Positions 1 through 8,926 of a stretch of DNA of 64,000 nt are shown in pieces. Within the stretch, counting starts at the first letter, position 1; every line of letters begins with the position of its first letter. The DNA is from Acidimicrobiales bacterium. GTDB taxonomy: Bacteria; Actinomycetota; Acidimicrobiia; Acidimicrobiales; Poriferisodalaceae. The translations under genes and the position numbers were made by a program. Below the pieces are notes generated by a model. It was not told the origin of the DNA. It ran no database searches and saw nothing but the letters and a program-made list of their open reading frames with translations. The DNA lies in the NCBI GenBank assembly GCA_014239555.1, contig JAAZYR010000004.1:62001-126000 (forward strand). The letters run 5' to 3'.

Positions 1-596
1 TCCTCGCGCCCCCACCCGTGATACCAAGCTGCAGGACCCGCAACGACAGCGGCGTCGGTCGCTCTTCCTGTGATCACAATGTCCGCTCCCTGGTTGAGCG
101 CTTCAACAATCCCCCAGCATCCGATATATGCGTTTGCGGTAACTATGCGATCGGCCAGGTCACCCAAAGGTTGTCCGGTGTCGAGATGAGCAAAATCGGT
201 TCCGGCAGCTATTAAATCCGACAACCGATCGGAGAGGTCATCTCCAGCCACGTAGGCAATGGAGGGTTGCAATCCGAAACGGTCTGCGACCTCTTGAACT
301 GCATCCGCGCAACCCTCCGGGTTGAGACCTCCGGCATTTGAAACGACTTTGATTCCTCTGTCTAAGCACTCGCCCATCACGTCTTCCATTTGAGTGACAA
401 ACGTGCGTGCATATCCGCGCCCAGGAGCCTTTGCTTGAATACGCGACAGAATGAGCATCGTCAGTTCGGCGAGCCAGTCGCCAGTCAGAGCATCAATCGG
501 TCCCCCCTCCACCATCTCTTTGGCGGCGGCTAATCGGTCTCCGAAAAAACCACTGCAGTTGGCGATTCGAATGGGCTGGCCGGATGAGCGCGACAT
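1..596 (-). CDS. AtuA-like protein (DUF1446), C-terminus beyond window
   Basis: This gene is cut by the left edge; about 198 codons are visible. The N-terminus reads MSRSSGQPIRIANCSGFFGD, followed by the stretch AAAKEMVEGGPIDALTGDWL and later NAGGLNPEGCADAVQEVA and GRATDAAVV. These are typical of the acyclic terpene utilization AtuA family (DUF1446). AtuA takes part in citronellol/geraniol breakdown in Pseudomonas, but most members, especially in actinobacteria, have no proven reaction. The ATG at 596-594 is preceded by an AGAGGA ribosome site four bases upstream, which supports this start. It is divergent from the hydrolase at 707. The family call is firm; the substrate is unknown. Confidence 0.85.
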   Translation of the reverse strand, partial: MSRSSGQPIRIANCSGFFGDRLAAAKEMVEGGPIDALTGDWLAELTMLILSRIQAKAPGRGYARTFVTQMEDVMGECLDRGIKVVSNAGGLNPEGCADAVQEVADRFGLQPSIAYVAGDDLSDRLSDLIAAGTDFAHLDTGQPLGDLADRIVTANAYIGCWGIVEALNQGADIVITGRATDAAVVAGPAAWYHGWGRE

Positions 597-706
597 ATTT
601 CCTCTTCTGTCGAGATACTGGTTCCTTACGGTAATCGAACCGCGCAAGTCGCTTACCAGTGGACACCGACAAGCACAGGCCAAGCATCCTCTGCCAAACT
701 CGGTGC

Positions 707-1384
707 ATGAGCAACCCTGTTTTGCTATTGCATGGATTTACCGGTTCAGTCGAATCTACTTGGGCCCCCACAGGCATCATGGAACTCCTGAGTGAGGCTG
801 GGCGAGAAGTGATCGCTTGGGACCTCCCGGGTCACGGGTCGGCCGAAAAACATCACGACGCTGCTGGTTACGCAGACATGGAACAAGGGTTAGTTGACCG
901 ACTTCCTGATGGAATCGTTGATGGGGTCGGTTTTTCTATGGGTGCGAGAACTTTACTTTGTATGGCATCTATCGCCCCAGAAAAGTTCGGCAAGCTTGTC
1001 GTTGCCGGTGTTGGACGGAATCTTTTCGAAAGAGACGAAGAGCAGGCCGAACGGATCGCTAAAGGAGTGCAAGGCGAGGCAGCCGACGACGATGTGCATG
1101 CTCAAACTTTTGCTCGCTACGCGTCAGAACCTGGCCAAGACGGCCGCGCGTTGGCAGCCTTCATGCGTCGACGTCACTACCCTCTTGGATCCGCACAATT
1201 CGAGCGCATAATCCATCCGGTACGCGTCGTTTTAGGCAGCGAAGATTTTGCTGGCCCTGCTGATCCTTTGATCGACGCTCTTTCGGACCCCAGCTACACC
1301 GAGTTGCGGGGATGTGATCACTTTGCAACTCCGAAAAACTTTGGTTTTATTGATGCCGTTTTAGAACATTTCGAGGCTTTCTGA
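707..1384 (+). CDS. alpha/beta hydrolase (MenH-like)
   Basis: A 225-residue alpha/beta-fold hydrolase. The oxyanion-hole HGF is at residues 9-11, the nucleophile elbow GFSMGAR puts the catalytic serine at about residue 77, the acid is Asp180 in GSEDF and the base is His205 in CDHF, so the triad is complete. The GFSMGAR elbow resembles the 2-succinyl-6-hydroxy-cyclohexadiene carboxylate synthase (MenH) subgroup, but no menaquinone genes lie nearby, so only hydrolase activity is claimed. An in-frame ATG at 659 exists, but 707 places the first strand directly at the N-terminus as is usual for the family. It converges with the M23 peptidase gene, 18 bases away. Confidence 0.85.
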   Translation: MSNPVLLLHGFTGSVESTWAPTGIMELLSEAGREVIAWDLPGHGSAEKHHDAAGYADMEQGLVDRLPDGIVDGVGFSMGARTLLCMASIAPEKFGKLVVAGVGRNLFERDEEQAERIAKGVQGEAADDDVHAQTFARYASEPGQDGRALAAFMRRRHYPLGSAQFERIIHPVRVVLGSEDFAGPADPLIDALSDPSYTELRGCDHFATPKNFGFIDAVLEHFEAF

Positions 1385-1402
1385 AACTGGAGCCGCGGGG
1401 CT

Positions 1403-2767
1403 TCATTCCGCAGAATATGCGGGGTCAGGGAGATTCAGATAGGTAGCCGGATCCTTCGCCGCTGCGTTTACTCGCAGTTCAAAGTGAAGGTGAACACCGG
1501 TCGAAAGACCTGTGGATCCGACCGAACCGAGAGCCTGTCCTTTCTCGACGACATCGCCCGCCTGCACGCTCACTCTGCTCAGATGTGCGTACACCGTCGC
1601 AATTTGGCCACCGTGGTCTAGAACAACCGTTTTCCCGTAGGCAACTAAATCGAGCACTGCGAGCACAGATCCATCCGCTACAGCGAGAGCTGGCCCGCCT
1701 GATGTCCTGTTAGGGCCGATGAAATCGCTACCGGCGTGTTTCGAGATATCACCCCAGATGGGGTGGCGTCGCCAGCCAAACGGCGATGTTTGGACGGGTT
1801 GACTGAGTGGGAGCGCAAACTCGACGGACGCAGGTTCATTAGGCGTTTGACACGATTGGGAATGGATGATCAGTTCTCTCAAGTACTCGCTGTCGATTGG
1901 CCCCGAAAGGTTCGATGGCGGGTCATTGGGCAGAGAGCTTGGGGTTCTCAGCAGTACTGCGCCAGCGCCGGCCACCGACACATCGGCAACTGGCCATGGA
2001 TCGCAGACTGGGTCGTTACGAAGCATCGACATGCCGAAAGGGGCGATGCGGCCGTCACTGTGGACTAACGCATAGCCGCGTCCGTCGCTGACTGGGATCA
2101 TGCCTACAAAAGGGCCAACGTAACCCTCTCCAGGGGCTGAGCCGTAGAAACTAGCGTCACCGAAAGTGAATATTCCGCCGTCTTCCGCCAGTAACCAGTA
2201 ACCGAGCCCAGAACCGCTCGGAAGCATTGCGACTATTGGGCGGTTAAGAGCGGTCGCTCCCATCGATCCGTAAAAGGGGGCTGCACCAAACGAGAAGACG
2301 CCGCCGTCGGCTGCTACAAGCCAATAACCGTTGTCACTGTTGGTAGCCATTCCAACAATTGGGCTGTTGAGTTTCAGGTGGCCGGTCGAACCATGAAACT
2401 TTGCTCCGCCGAAGGAGAAGATGCCACCATCGGCTGCCACGAGCCAATATCCATTTCCTGTTGGCGTAACAGCCATTCCGACAATGGGCTCGTTAAGCGT
2501 TGTTCCGGTCATATCGCCAAAGTGCGGCGCTTCTCCGAAGTTGGTTACGACTCCGGCTTGTGTCGCTATCCAATACCCGGAACCATCTGCCGTGGAAACC
2601 ATCGCTGCAACCGGCGAGGCAAGCGATTCACCGTCTGGAGCCCCATAAGTCGCGGCTCCCCCGACGGCTTCGACTTTGGCTGCCAATGCCGGTGCTGGAG
2701 TGAACACTTGCAACGCCAAGGATCCCGCCAACAGCGAGAGGAACCAGATCTTCAACACGGTGCGCAA
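1403..2767 (-). CDS. secreted M23 (LytM) peptidase with N-terminal GYWLVAADGG repeats
   Basis: A 454-residue exported protein. A signal peptide (hydrophobic segment about residues 5-28, ending ALA) is followed by about five degenerate repeats of roughly 43 residues (about 48-260) built on PIVGM...GYWLVAADGGIFSFG...F.GS. The C-terminal third is an M23/LytM domain: SPFGWRRHP, Zn ligands His344 and Asp348 in KHAGSD, and the VHLHFE motif with His426/His428. It should cleave peptidoglycan cross-bridges or act as an envelope-division factor outside the membrane. The repeat type is common in Acidimicrobiia surface proteins and probably binds the cell wall or a ligand; that is inference. The start is TTG, with GTG three codons downstream as an alternative. 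Confidence 0.88.
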   Translation of the reverse strand: MRTVLKIWFLSLLAGSLALQVFTPAPALAAKVEAVGGAATYGAPDGESLASPVAAMVSTADGSGYWIATQAGVVTNFGEAPHFGDMTGTTLNEPIVGMAVTPTGNGYWLVAADGGIFSFGGAKFHGSTGHLKLNSPIVGMATNSDNGYWLVAADGGVFSFGAAPFYGSMGATALNRPIVAMLPSGSGLGYWLLAEDGGIFTFGDASFYGSAPGEGYVGPFVGMIPVSDGRGYALVHSDGRIAPFGMSMLRNDPVCDPWPVADVSVAGAGAVLLRTPSSLPNDPPSNLSGPIDSEYLRELIIHSQSCQTPNEPASVEFALPLSQPVQTSPFGWRRHPIWGDISKHAGSDFIGPNRTSGGPALAVADGSVLAVLDLVAYGKTVVLDHGGQIATVYAHLSRVSVQAGDVVEKGQALGSVGSTGLSTGVHLHFELRVNAAAKDPATYLNLPDPAYSAE

Positions 2768-2790
2768 GTCTGCCCGTTTATTTCATCGAA

Positions 2791-3906
2791 GTGAAGGACC
2801 CATGTAGCGTCGCCTTTGTGGCGAATATTTTGGTTCTCGAACCGTGGTACCGAGGATCACACCGTAAATGGCTAGATGGGTGGCGCTTGGCAAGTAAACA
2901 CCAGATCAACATTGTTGAAGGCGCAGATACCGGCTGGCGGCGCTCACTCCTGATTTCACCGGACCGTTTTGCCGAGGCAATTGTGGAGAGTCCCGATCAC
3001 GTAGACGCGTTAGTGGCGAGTACCCCGATTGATCTGGCAACGGTACTGGGGCTCTTACCTTCCGGCATTCCGCGTCCACCAACGCTCCTCTACATGCACG
3101 AAAGTCAAATTGGCTATCCCCCCGGGCCTAAAGGAGGGCGGGCAAATGGAGGAATCGTCAATGATTGGAGGTCGATTTTGGTCGCAGACAGGGTCGCTGT
3201 TGCCACGCGCTTCCACGAAAGCATATTGGTGAAAAAAATGCCGCCCTTTGCGGAACAGTTAATTGAAGGAGCCGGTTCAAAGTTAGAGAGCAAGCTGTCC
3301 AGCGTCGAACTTTTGCCCATTGGAATAGACACGTCGCGGTTAGCGCCAGTCACGGTTACCGGTCCAATCAAAATCATGTGGAATCATCGCTGGTCTTACG
3401 ACAAAGGTCCCGGCGAATTTGCGCATGCCGTTTCGGTACTGGCCGGAGAAGGACACGATTTCAGCGTGTACGCGTTGGGTGAGGTGGAACGCAGCGGTCA
3501 ACAAGCATATGAACGTTTACTCAATCAGTTGAGCGATCGGGTAGTTCTTCGTGGATACCAACAAGAAGACGCATACCTGCATGCGTTATGTCGGAGCGAT
3601 TTAGTGGTTTCTTCCGCTCAGCATGACTTTTTCGGACTGGCAGTAGCAGAGGCGATAGCGGCTGGAGCGAGACCGCTATTACCCGAAAGGCTTGCCTACC
3701 CTGAGATCGTGCCTGAGACGCTGCAGCCAACTCTTCTGTACAAAGTCGGTCTCCTAGAGGCGCTCCGGTCTGTTTTGACTACTCCCCGGGAGCTAGTTCA
3801 CCAATATCGGTCGGCGACAATGGCGCACGTTTCGGCCTTTGATTGGTCCAAACTAGCGCCGAAATACGACGATTTAATTGACGACATGGTTACGGCCCAA
3901 TCGTGA
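2791..3906 (+). CDS. glycosyltransferase, tRNA-queuosine alpha-mannosyltransferase (QTMAN/GTDC1, DUF3524) family
   Basis: A 371-residue GT-B glycosyltransferase. The N-terminal part (VLEPWYRGSHRKWLDGW, then LLYMHESQIGYP) is the DUF3524 domain now named after QTMAN. The middle holds MWNHRWSYDKGPGEF and the C-terminal half carries SAQHDFFGLAVAEAIAAG, the group 1 transferase nucleotide-sugar site. Eukaryotic GTDC1/QTMAN adds mannose to queuosine at the wobble base of tRNA-Asp; the role of bacterial members is not settled. Translation probably begins at GTG 2791 or at GTG 2818, which would start MANILVLEPW and fit the family better. Its stop overlaps the start of the DUF4031 gene, so the two are co-transcribed. 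Confidence 0.85.
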   Translation: MKDPCSVAFVANILVLEPWYRGSHRKWLDGWRLASKHQINIVEGADTGWRRSLLISPDRFAEAIVESPDHVDALVASTPIDLATVLGLLPSGIPRPPTLLYMHESQIGYPPGPKGGRANGGIVNDWRSILVADRVAVATRFHESILVKKMPPFAEQLIEGAGSKLESKLSSVELLPIGIDTSRLAPVTVTGPIKIMWNHRWSYDKGPGEFAHAVSVLAGEGHDFSVYALGEVERSGQQAYERLLNQLSDRVVLRGYQQEDAYLHALCRSDLVVSSAQHDFFGLAVAEAIAAGARPLLPERLAYPEIVPETLQPTLLYKVGLLEALRSVLTTPRELVHQYRSATMAHVSAFDWSKLAPKYDDLIDDMVTAQS

Positions 3907-4454
3907 TTCTGGCCGACACGCCCCGTTGGATTTGGAGAGGACAGGTCTGGGGTCACCTTGTATCAGATAGTTCCATCGAAGAACTACATGATTTTGCTAG
4001 GAAGCTTGGCAAGCGGCGCATTGGCTTCCAAGGCGACCATTACGACCTGAGCAGTGACGAACACGAAAGGGCGTTAGAGGCCGGAGCTGTAAGCGTCGAC
4101 AGTCGAGAACTCGTGCGGCGACTTCGAAAGGCAGGCCTGAGAGACAGATCGAAGAAACCCAGCTGGGACATCATGTACCAGTCAGATCGTTCTCACACCC
4201 AGGCTGAAATAATTCAAGTGCTGACAACCGCTATCCATGAGCGAACTAGGCGGGAAAGATTTATCGAAGCCCTTCAATCGTTGTCGCCGTTAGTCAAAAG
4301 CGTTGGTGTATTACTTGTGGAGCGCGTCGGTCTCATAGCGTTGGTCCTCGAATTCCACGATGCTCCACATGTGGACAGTGAACGACTCGATTTACTTAAT
4401 TACACCTATTCCCACGAGCGCCACGTTGTCGAAATGATCATCGGGCAGGAGTGA
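3903..4454 (+). CDS. DUF4031 domain protein
   Basis: A 183-residue protein. The first 80 residues (ILADTPRW...GQVWGHLVSD, GFQGDHYDL, VDSRELVRRLRKAGLR) match the DUF4031 family, which has no known function. DUF4031 proteins in actinobacteria are usually about 90 residues; this one adds a C-terminal region of about 100 residues that I do not recognise. The GTG start overlaps the stop of the glycosyltransferase gene by four bases (GTGA), so translation is probably coupled. A role linked to the glycosyltransferase product, such as tRNA modification, is only a guess from this coupling. Confidence 0.75.
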   Translation: MILADTPRWIWRGQVWGHLVSDSSIEELHDFARKLGKRRIGFQGDHYDLSSDEHERALEAGAVSVDSRELVRRLRKAGLRDRSKKPSWDIMYQSDRSHTQAEIIQVLTTAIHERTRRERFIEALQSLSPLVKSVGVLLVERVGLIALVLEFHDAPHVDSERLDLLNYTYSHERHVVEMIIGQE

Positions 4455-4475
4455 AAGGCCGGTTCTTGATCGACC

Positions 4476-5588
4476 TTAAATGAGTTCATCCCCCGCGTCT
4501 TCTGAATCGTCTGACTCCACATCATCGAGAAGCTCGGAGTCGATTAGTTCGTGTCTTCGAATGTAGGTCGATACGAATGCCTGGACCGTGGCGGCGACTG
4601 GCACCGCTAATAAGGTCCCTACAACACCAAGTAGTGATGCCCCAACAATGACGGTTCCAAAAGCAACAGCCGGGTGAATATTCATGGTTTGCGCTGTAAT
4701 TCTCGGAGCAAAAAAGTAGTTCTCCAGCTGTTGATACACCACAATCGCGATTAAGACCCACAAGGCGCTGATCGGTTGATGCAAGAGCGCAATAAGTATC
4801 GGCAAGAGGCCGGCGAGATACGTGCCGGCCACTGGAACGAATTGCGACATGATTCCTACCCATAGAGCTAATGGGACGGGTGAAGGAACGTCCAAGAGAG
4901 CGAACACGATCCAATGAACAAGGAATGCAGCGAGGCCCAGAAGGGTACGGGAATAGATATATGCGCCGGTCTTGTCAATGGCTATTTCCCAGCCTTTCAG
5001 CATGACCGTCTGTTTTGAGGGTGGCAGAGCCGAGCACAGGAACCGTCGAAGCTTTGGTCCGTCCGCCACGAGATAAAAGGTGAACAACAAGACTGTCAGC
5101 GTCTGGAAGACAAGTGACATCAACGCTGTGCCGATGGAAACTAGATCGCCTGCCACGTTAGACGCGAGACGGGCTGCGCTCCCACCACTCGAGAACTCCG
5201 CGATTAACGAATCAGTCTCTAAGACAATGCCAAATTGGTCTTCGAGCCATCGCTCTATTTGAGATATGTACCCGGGAGCTTCATTTGTCAGCTTCGTTAT
5301 TTGGTCTGCCAGAACCGAGCCCATAGCGAACAAAAATCCAGCCACCGCTAGAAGAATAAGGGCGAACATTGCGAGTGTTGCTACCCCACGACGCCATCCA
5401 CGCCTGGCAAGCCAGTTGACGGCTGGCTCTATCGCGAAAGACAGAAATAGTGATACGAGGATCACGATGATCAGAGAACGAATTCGAATGAGTATCCAGA
5501 CAGCAGCGGCCAGGAGCGCTATGCCACCAAGGAATAGCATCGTGGCACGTGGGACCCATTTCGGCATTCTTTGACTTTCTCGCGTCAT
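4476..5588 (-). CDS. AI-2E family permease (PF01594)
   Basis: A 370-residue membrane protein. It has two N-terminal hydrophobic helices (ATMLFLGGIALLAAAVWILI and SLIIVILVSLFLSFAIEPAV), a third near residue 75, a large soluble middle, and a C-terminal helix bundle with the family pattern PVPLALWVGIMSQFVPVAGT and the HPAVAFGTVIVGASLLGVVG block. The family includes E. coli TqsA/YdiK and Na+/H+ antiporter-like members; real substrates vary and AI-2 transport should not be assumed. The C-terminal tail is acidic (DDVESDDSEDAGDELI). The start overlaps the stop of hisN by ATGA, so the two genes form one transcript. Confidence 0.88.
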   Translation of the reverse strand: MTRESQRMPKWVPRATMLFLGGIALLAAAVWILIRIRSLIIVILVSLFLSFAIEPAVNWLARRGWRRGVATLAMFALILLAVAGFLFAMGSVLADQITKLTNEAPGYISQIERWLEDQFGIVLETDSLIAEFSSGGSAARLASNVAGDLVSIGTALMSLVFQTLTVLLFTFYLVADGPKLRRFLCSALPPSKQTVMLKGWEIAIDKTGAYIYSRTLLGLAAFLVHWIVFALLDVPSPVPLALWVGIMSQFVPVAGTYLAGLLPILIALLHQPISALWVLIAIVVYQQLENYFFAPRITAQTMNIHPAVAFGTVIVGASLLGVVGTLLAVPVAATVQAFVSTYIRRHELIDSELLDDVESDDSEDAGDELI

Positions 5589-6367
5589 TGGTACCTCAAG
5601 GCGTCTAATAACTGCTTATGGATCAATCCGTTGGAAGCGACTCCATTGACTGAGTCCGCAGGAGCTCGTAGGTCAAGTTCCTTGCCCCCATTGACGTCAG
5701 TGAATGTCCCGCCTGCCTCGCTAATGATTACGGGCATGGGGGCAAGGTCCCAGGGGGAGCAAATTGGATCGATCATCGCCTCGGCTTGACCACTTGCCAC
5801 CAAGTAGTACCCGTATGCGTCTCCCCAGGTCCTCATAAGTGCGCCCGATTCTTTAAGCCCTAGGAGGGCTTCGTTAGAAAACGTTTCGTAGCTACTCGTA
5901 TTCACAAGCGAACCAGCTACTCCAGACCGCTCACTCACCCTGCACTGCTGACCGTCGAGCCAGCAGCCGATGCCGCGGCCAGCCCCGATTGTGGAATCCA
6001 ACGCCGGGATGTGGATCACTCCTATCAGCGGTCCTTCATCGTCAACAACCGCAAGAAGCGTCGCGTACAGGGGCACCCCGCGAACGAATCCACGCGTGCC
6101 GTCGATGGGGTCGATTATCCACGAAAGCCCGCTCGCCGTGATTGCTCCACCTTCTTCTTCGCCATAAACCGCGTGGTGCGGATGGCGACGGGCTAGCTCC
6201 TCGCGAATGAACCGCTCAGCGGCTCGATCCGCGGTGGTGACTTCAGTCCCATCGTCCTTGATTGCTATATCTAATTCGGGCTGACGGAACCATTTCAGAG
6301 TTAGCGATCCTGCCGCTTCTGCTAATTCACAAGCTTCAGCTAGTAAGGAGCCGATGGTTGAAGTCAC
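5585..6367 (-). CDS. hisN: histidinol-phosphatase / inositol monophosphatase family (HisN-type)
   Basis: A 260-residue Mg-dependent phosphatase of the inositol monophosphatase fold. Metal ligands are visible in GEEEGG (Glu70/Glu71), in DPIDGTRGF (Asp86 and Asp89) and in WDLAPMPVIISEAGG near residue 208. The variant DPIDGTRGF, instead of DPLDGTxNF, is typical of actinobacterial HisN, which hydrolyses L-histidinol phosphate in histidine biosynthesis. No other his gene is in this window, so inositol-phosphatase or other small-phosphate specificity remains possible. The gene leads a two-gene unit with the AI-2E-type permease (four-base overlap). Confidence 0.78.
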   Translation of the reverse strand: MTSTIGSLLAEACELAEAAGSLTLKWFRQPELDIAIKDDGTEVTTADRAAERFIREELARRHPHHAVYGEEEGGAITASGLSWIIDPIDGTRGFVRGVPLYATLLAVVDDEGPLIGVIHIPALDSTIGAGRGIGCWLDGQQCRVSERSGVAGSLVNTSSYETFSNEALLGLKESGALMRTWGDAYGYYLVASGQAEAMIDPICSPWDLAPMPVIISEAGGTFTDVNGGKELDLRAPADSVNGVASNGLIHKQLLDALRYQ

Positions 6368-6396
6368 GTAGCCAGTGTTTCAGATGTCGACAGACG

Positions 6397-7197
6397 TCAG
6401 GTGAACTTCGGTGTGCGCTTCTCGAAAAACGCTGAGACTGCTTCTTTTTGATTAGGCGACCCGATTAAAGCGCCGATGTGTTCGCGCTCGGCTGCAAACC
6501 GTTGGGCCGTGCTGCGTTCCCCAATTCCGTTCAGGATTGTTTTCATCCGTTTGACGGCCTCAGGGTTCTTTTCCGCTATTTCTGTAGCGAGTGCTAGGGC
6601 ATCATCATGAGGATTTTCACTCACCCGCGTAGCTATCCCGAGCTGAGCGGCTTCAGTTCCCGAAATCATTCGTCCAGTGAAATAGAGCTCTTTGGCGACG
6701 TCTAAACCTACTAACGGGGGCAGCAGAACTGAAGCGCCCATATCTGGCACTAAACCCCACCTAATTTCAAGAACTGACATTTTTGTGTCTGGATGGACTA
6801 ATCGAATGTCAGGGCCCATCGCGATCTGAAACCCCGCACCGAGAGCATGTCCCGAAATAGCGCCTATCACTGGAACTTCAAGCTCCTGCCATACCCAAGC
6901 GGCTTGTTGGCCGAGGTGAGTGATCCGACCTTGGAGACCATCCTCTGTACCTGTTTCCTTTTCACCTTCGGATGAACCCATTTCTTGGAATGAAGAAAAA
7001 TCTAGCCCTGCGCAAAACGATCTACCTTCACCGCTGAGAACCACCGCTCGAACATCTGAGCGGTCTTTTAAACTCTCGCCCGCGTCTGCGAGGGCTTTAA
7101 ACATCGCTCCATTGAGAGCGTTTAGCTTTTCTGGCCGATTCAACCGAACGTCGGCGACACCGTCATTGATGCTTACTAAAACACGATCGGACATCAC
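6397..7197 (-). CDS. crotonase / enoyl-CoA hydratase family
   Basis: A 266-residue crotonase-fold protein: VRLNRPEKLNAL near the N-terminus, GRSFCAGLDFS as the CoA oxyanion-hole loop, and ISGHALGAGFQIAMGPDIRL. At the place of the first catalytic glutamate of rat enoyl-CoA hydratase (the GGGCE region) this protein has GAGFQ, while the second glutamate appears kept in MSVLEIRWGLVPD. It is therefore a crotonase but possibly not a classical hydratase. The C-terminus EAVSAFFEKRTPKFT is standard. Thirty bases separate it from hisN downstream, so they may be co-transcribed. Confidence 0.87.
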   Translation of the reverse strand: MMSDRVLVSINDGVADVRLNRPEKLNALNGAMFKALADAGESLKDRSDVRAVVLSGEGRSFCAGLDFSSFQEMGSSEGEKETGTEDGLQGRITHLGQQAAWVWQELEVPVIGAISGHALGAGFQIAMGPDIRLVHPDTKMSVLEIRWGLVPDMGASVLLPPLVGLDVAKELYFTGRMISGTEAAQLGIATRVSENPHDDALALATEIAEKNPEAVKRMKTILNGIGERSTAQRFAAEREHIGALIGSPNQKEAVSAFFEKRTPKFT

Positions 7198-7263
7198 TAC
7201 TTCTTTCGTCGTAGAAACACAGTCTGCTCGGCGCGAAGCCGCTGGATCAATTGCTAATCACTT

Positions 7264-8874
7264 TCAGCTTTGCCAGGGCCAACGGCGGATTCGAAGTTGC
7301 GGCTCTGGTGGACCTTCCGTCGTGATCGGGAAGGTCAATACTGGGACTGAAAGTTCGCGAGCAATTCGTTCGGAGGGGAAAAGAACCAATCGCGAAGTAG
7401 CACCTTGTGGCCTACCAGCAAATAGGACAACCATGTCCGCCTGAACTTCCGCTCTAGTTCTCACAACAGCGCCAGTGAAACTTTCATTCCTCAAGCTTCG
7501 GAATTCCACATCGACGTCTCTGCTAGCGCAGCGCGACAACAACTGCGCGACATGTTCGGAGTCGGCTTCGCCTGGCTGATACACAACGAGACGAGAACGC
7601 CACCGAGCTGCAAGGTCGATGAGCCATTCGGGGACCGTCACTGGCATTGACGAGGCAATTAGCACCCGGGCTGGCAACTCCACTTGAGTTGCATCAACTG
7701 GCCCTGTAACGCTCTCCTCGTCCGACCCTTGCAGATCTTTGGCCACTAGGAGCGGCCCGATGAGTTCGAACAAGACGACGGAACCAAGCACTACCGTTGC
7801 TGCTTCAGCTCCTGAGTCACCCAGCACCTCGCTCGCCAAAACCGCAAGACCGACAGCGACGCCGGCTTGCGGGGTCAGGTTCACGCCAAGACGAAGCCCT
7901 GTCCTCCAACCAAGTCCACCTAACAGCCCGCCCGCCAGTCCACCGACGATCTTTGCCCCTACGCGGACTCCTATGTACACCAACCCAACGACGCCAACGC
8001 CTCCTAAATCTCGAATATGGATTGAAGCACCAGCAAGGGCAAAAAACAGGAGATACAAAGGTTGTTCGATGCTTCGGATAGTTCGGAAAAGTCGCTGCGA
8101 GAAAGCTTCCGGTGAAACCGAAGCAGCGGTTGCTCCAGCCATGAGTGCTGCAAGAGGTAACGAAATATTGAGCCAGTCAGCGATCGCCCATCCAAGCAAA
8201 ACGTGGACTAAGAAGAACAGGAGCAGTTCACCTGAAGTTTCGATTTGAAAACCTAAACGTGAGATAAACCATCCGCCCAACAAACCTAGGACTGCGCCTC
8301 CGATACCTAGTTGCACGAAATCCAACACTGCCGCTGGAATGTCAGCATCTTGGTCCGCCAACACTGTGGCGATAGGAAGCACCGCGGCAAATGTCGTCGT
8401 AGCTAAGGCGTCCGATACCGCGTGGGTACCCACCACCCCTATCGCGTAGCTGCCTGATGCTTTGACCGAACTGACAACATGGGCAATCGTCATTGGAGCA
8501 CCCGCTCCGGCAAGGGCCGCGAGTACCAGAGCAACAGGTCTGTCGGCTCCAACTGCACGAGTTGCCAAGAAGACGCAGACTGCGCAAAGGACGTATTGGG
8601 TTACGCCTGTGGTGAGGGTCCACCGGGCCGCGCGGAGAGCGCGGGTGGACACCCTCTGGCCGATAATGAACATCAGTATCGCTAAGGCGATTTCCGTCAG
8701 GGGACGAAGCGAGGCAAGCTCATGCTCGCTCACTAATTCGATTCCCGAAGGTCCTAATACGGCGCCGACAATTAAGAAACCAACCAATTCAGGCAAATGA
8801 CGGCTCGCTAAGAGCCGACTGGCCAGATAGGCCAGCCACGCTAATACCGCGAGAGCTCCAAGTGTCTCAGTCAT
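7264..8874 (-). CDS. CPA2-type cation:proton antiporter with Usp-like C-terminal domain
   Basis: A 536-residue protein. Residues 1-385 are about 12 transmembrane helices of the Na+/H+ exchanger (PF00999) type, with LPELVGFLIVGAVLGPSGIE early and LRLGVNLTPQAGVAVGLAVL late. Residues about 400-525 form a soluble alpha/beta domain (PARVLIASSMPVTVPEWLID ... DMVVLFAGRPQGATS ... ELSVPVLTFP) resembling a universal stress protein domain, probably a nucleotide-sensing regulatory tail. It should exchange Na+ or K+ for protons across the inner membrane. It is a single gene between two crotonase genes on the same strand. Confidence 0.88.
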   Translation of the reverse strand: MTETLGALAVLAWLAYLASRLLASRHLPELVGFLIVGAVLGPSGIELVSEHELASLRPLTEIALAILMFIIGQRVSTRALRAARWTLTTGVTQYVLCAVCVFLATRAVGADRPVALVLAALAGAGAPMTIAHVVSSVKASGSYAIGVVGTHAVSDALATTTFAAVLPIATVLADQDADIPAAVLDFVQLGIGGAVLGLLGGWFISRLGFQIETSGELLLFFLVHVLLGWAIADWLNISLPLAALMAGATAASVSPEAFSQRLFRTIRSIEQPLYLLFFALAGASIHIRDLGGVGVVGLVYIGVRVGAKIVGGLAGGLLGGLGWRTGLRLGVNLTPQAGVAVGLAVLASEVLGDSGAEAATVVLGSVVLFELIGPLLVAKDLQGSDEESVTGPVDATQVELPARVLIASSMPVTVPEWLIDLAARWRSRLVVYQPGEADSEHVAQLLSRCASRDVDVEFRSLRNESFTGAVVRTRAEVQADMVVLFAGRPQGATSRLVLFPSERIARELSVPVLTFPITTEGPPEPQLRIRRWPWQS

Positions 8875-8926
8875 CGACGACGACGATACAAGCCGTTTCT
8901 CTCTCTAAGACAACCACGCCAGTGGT

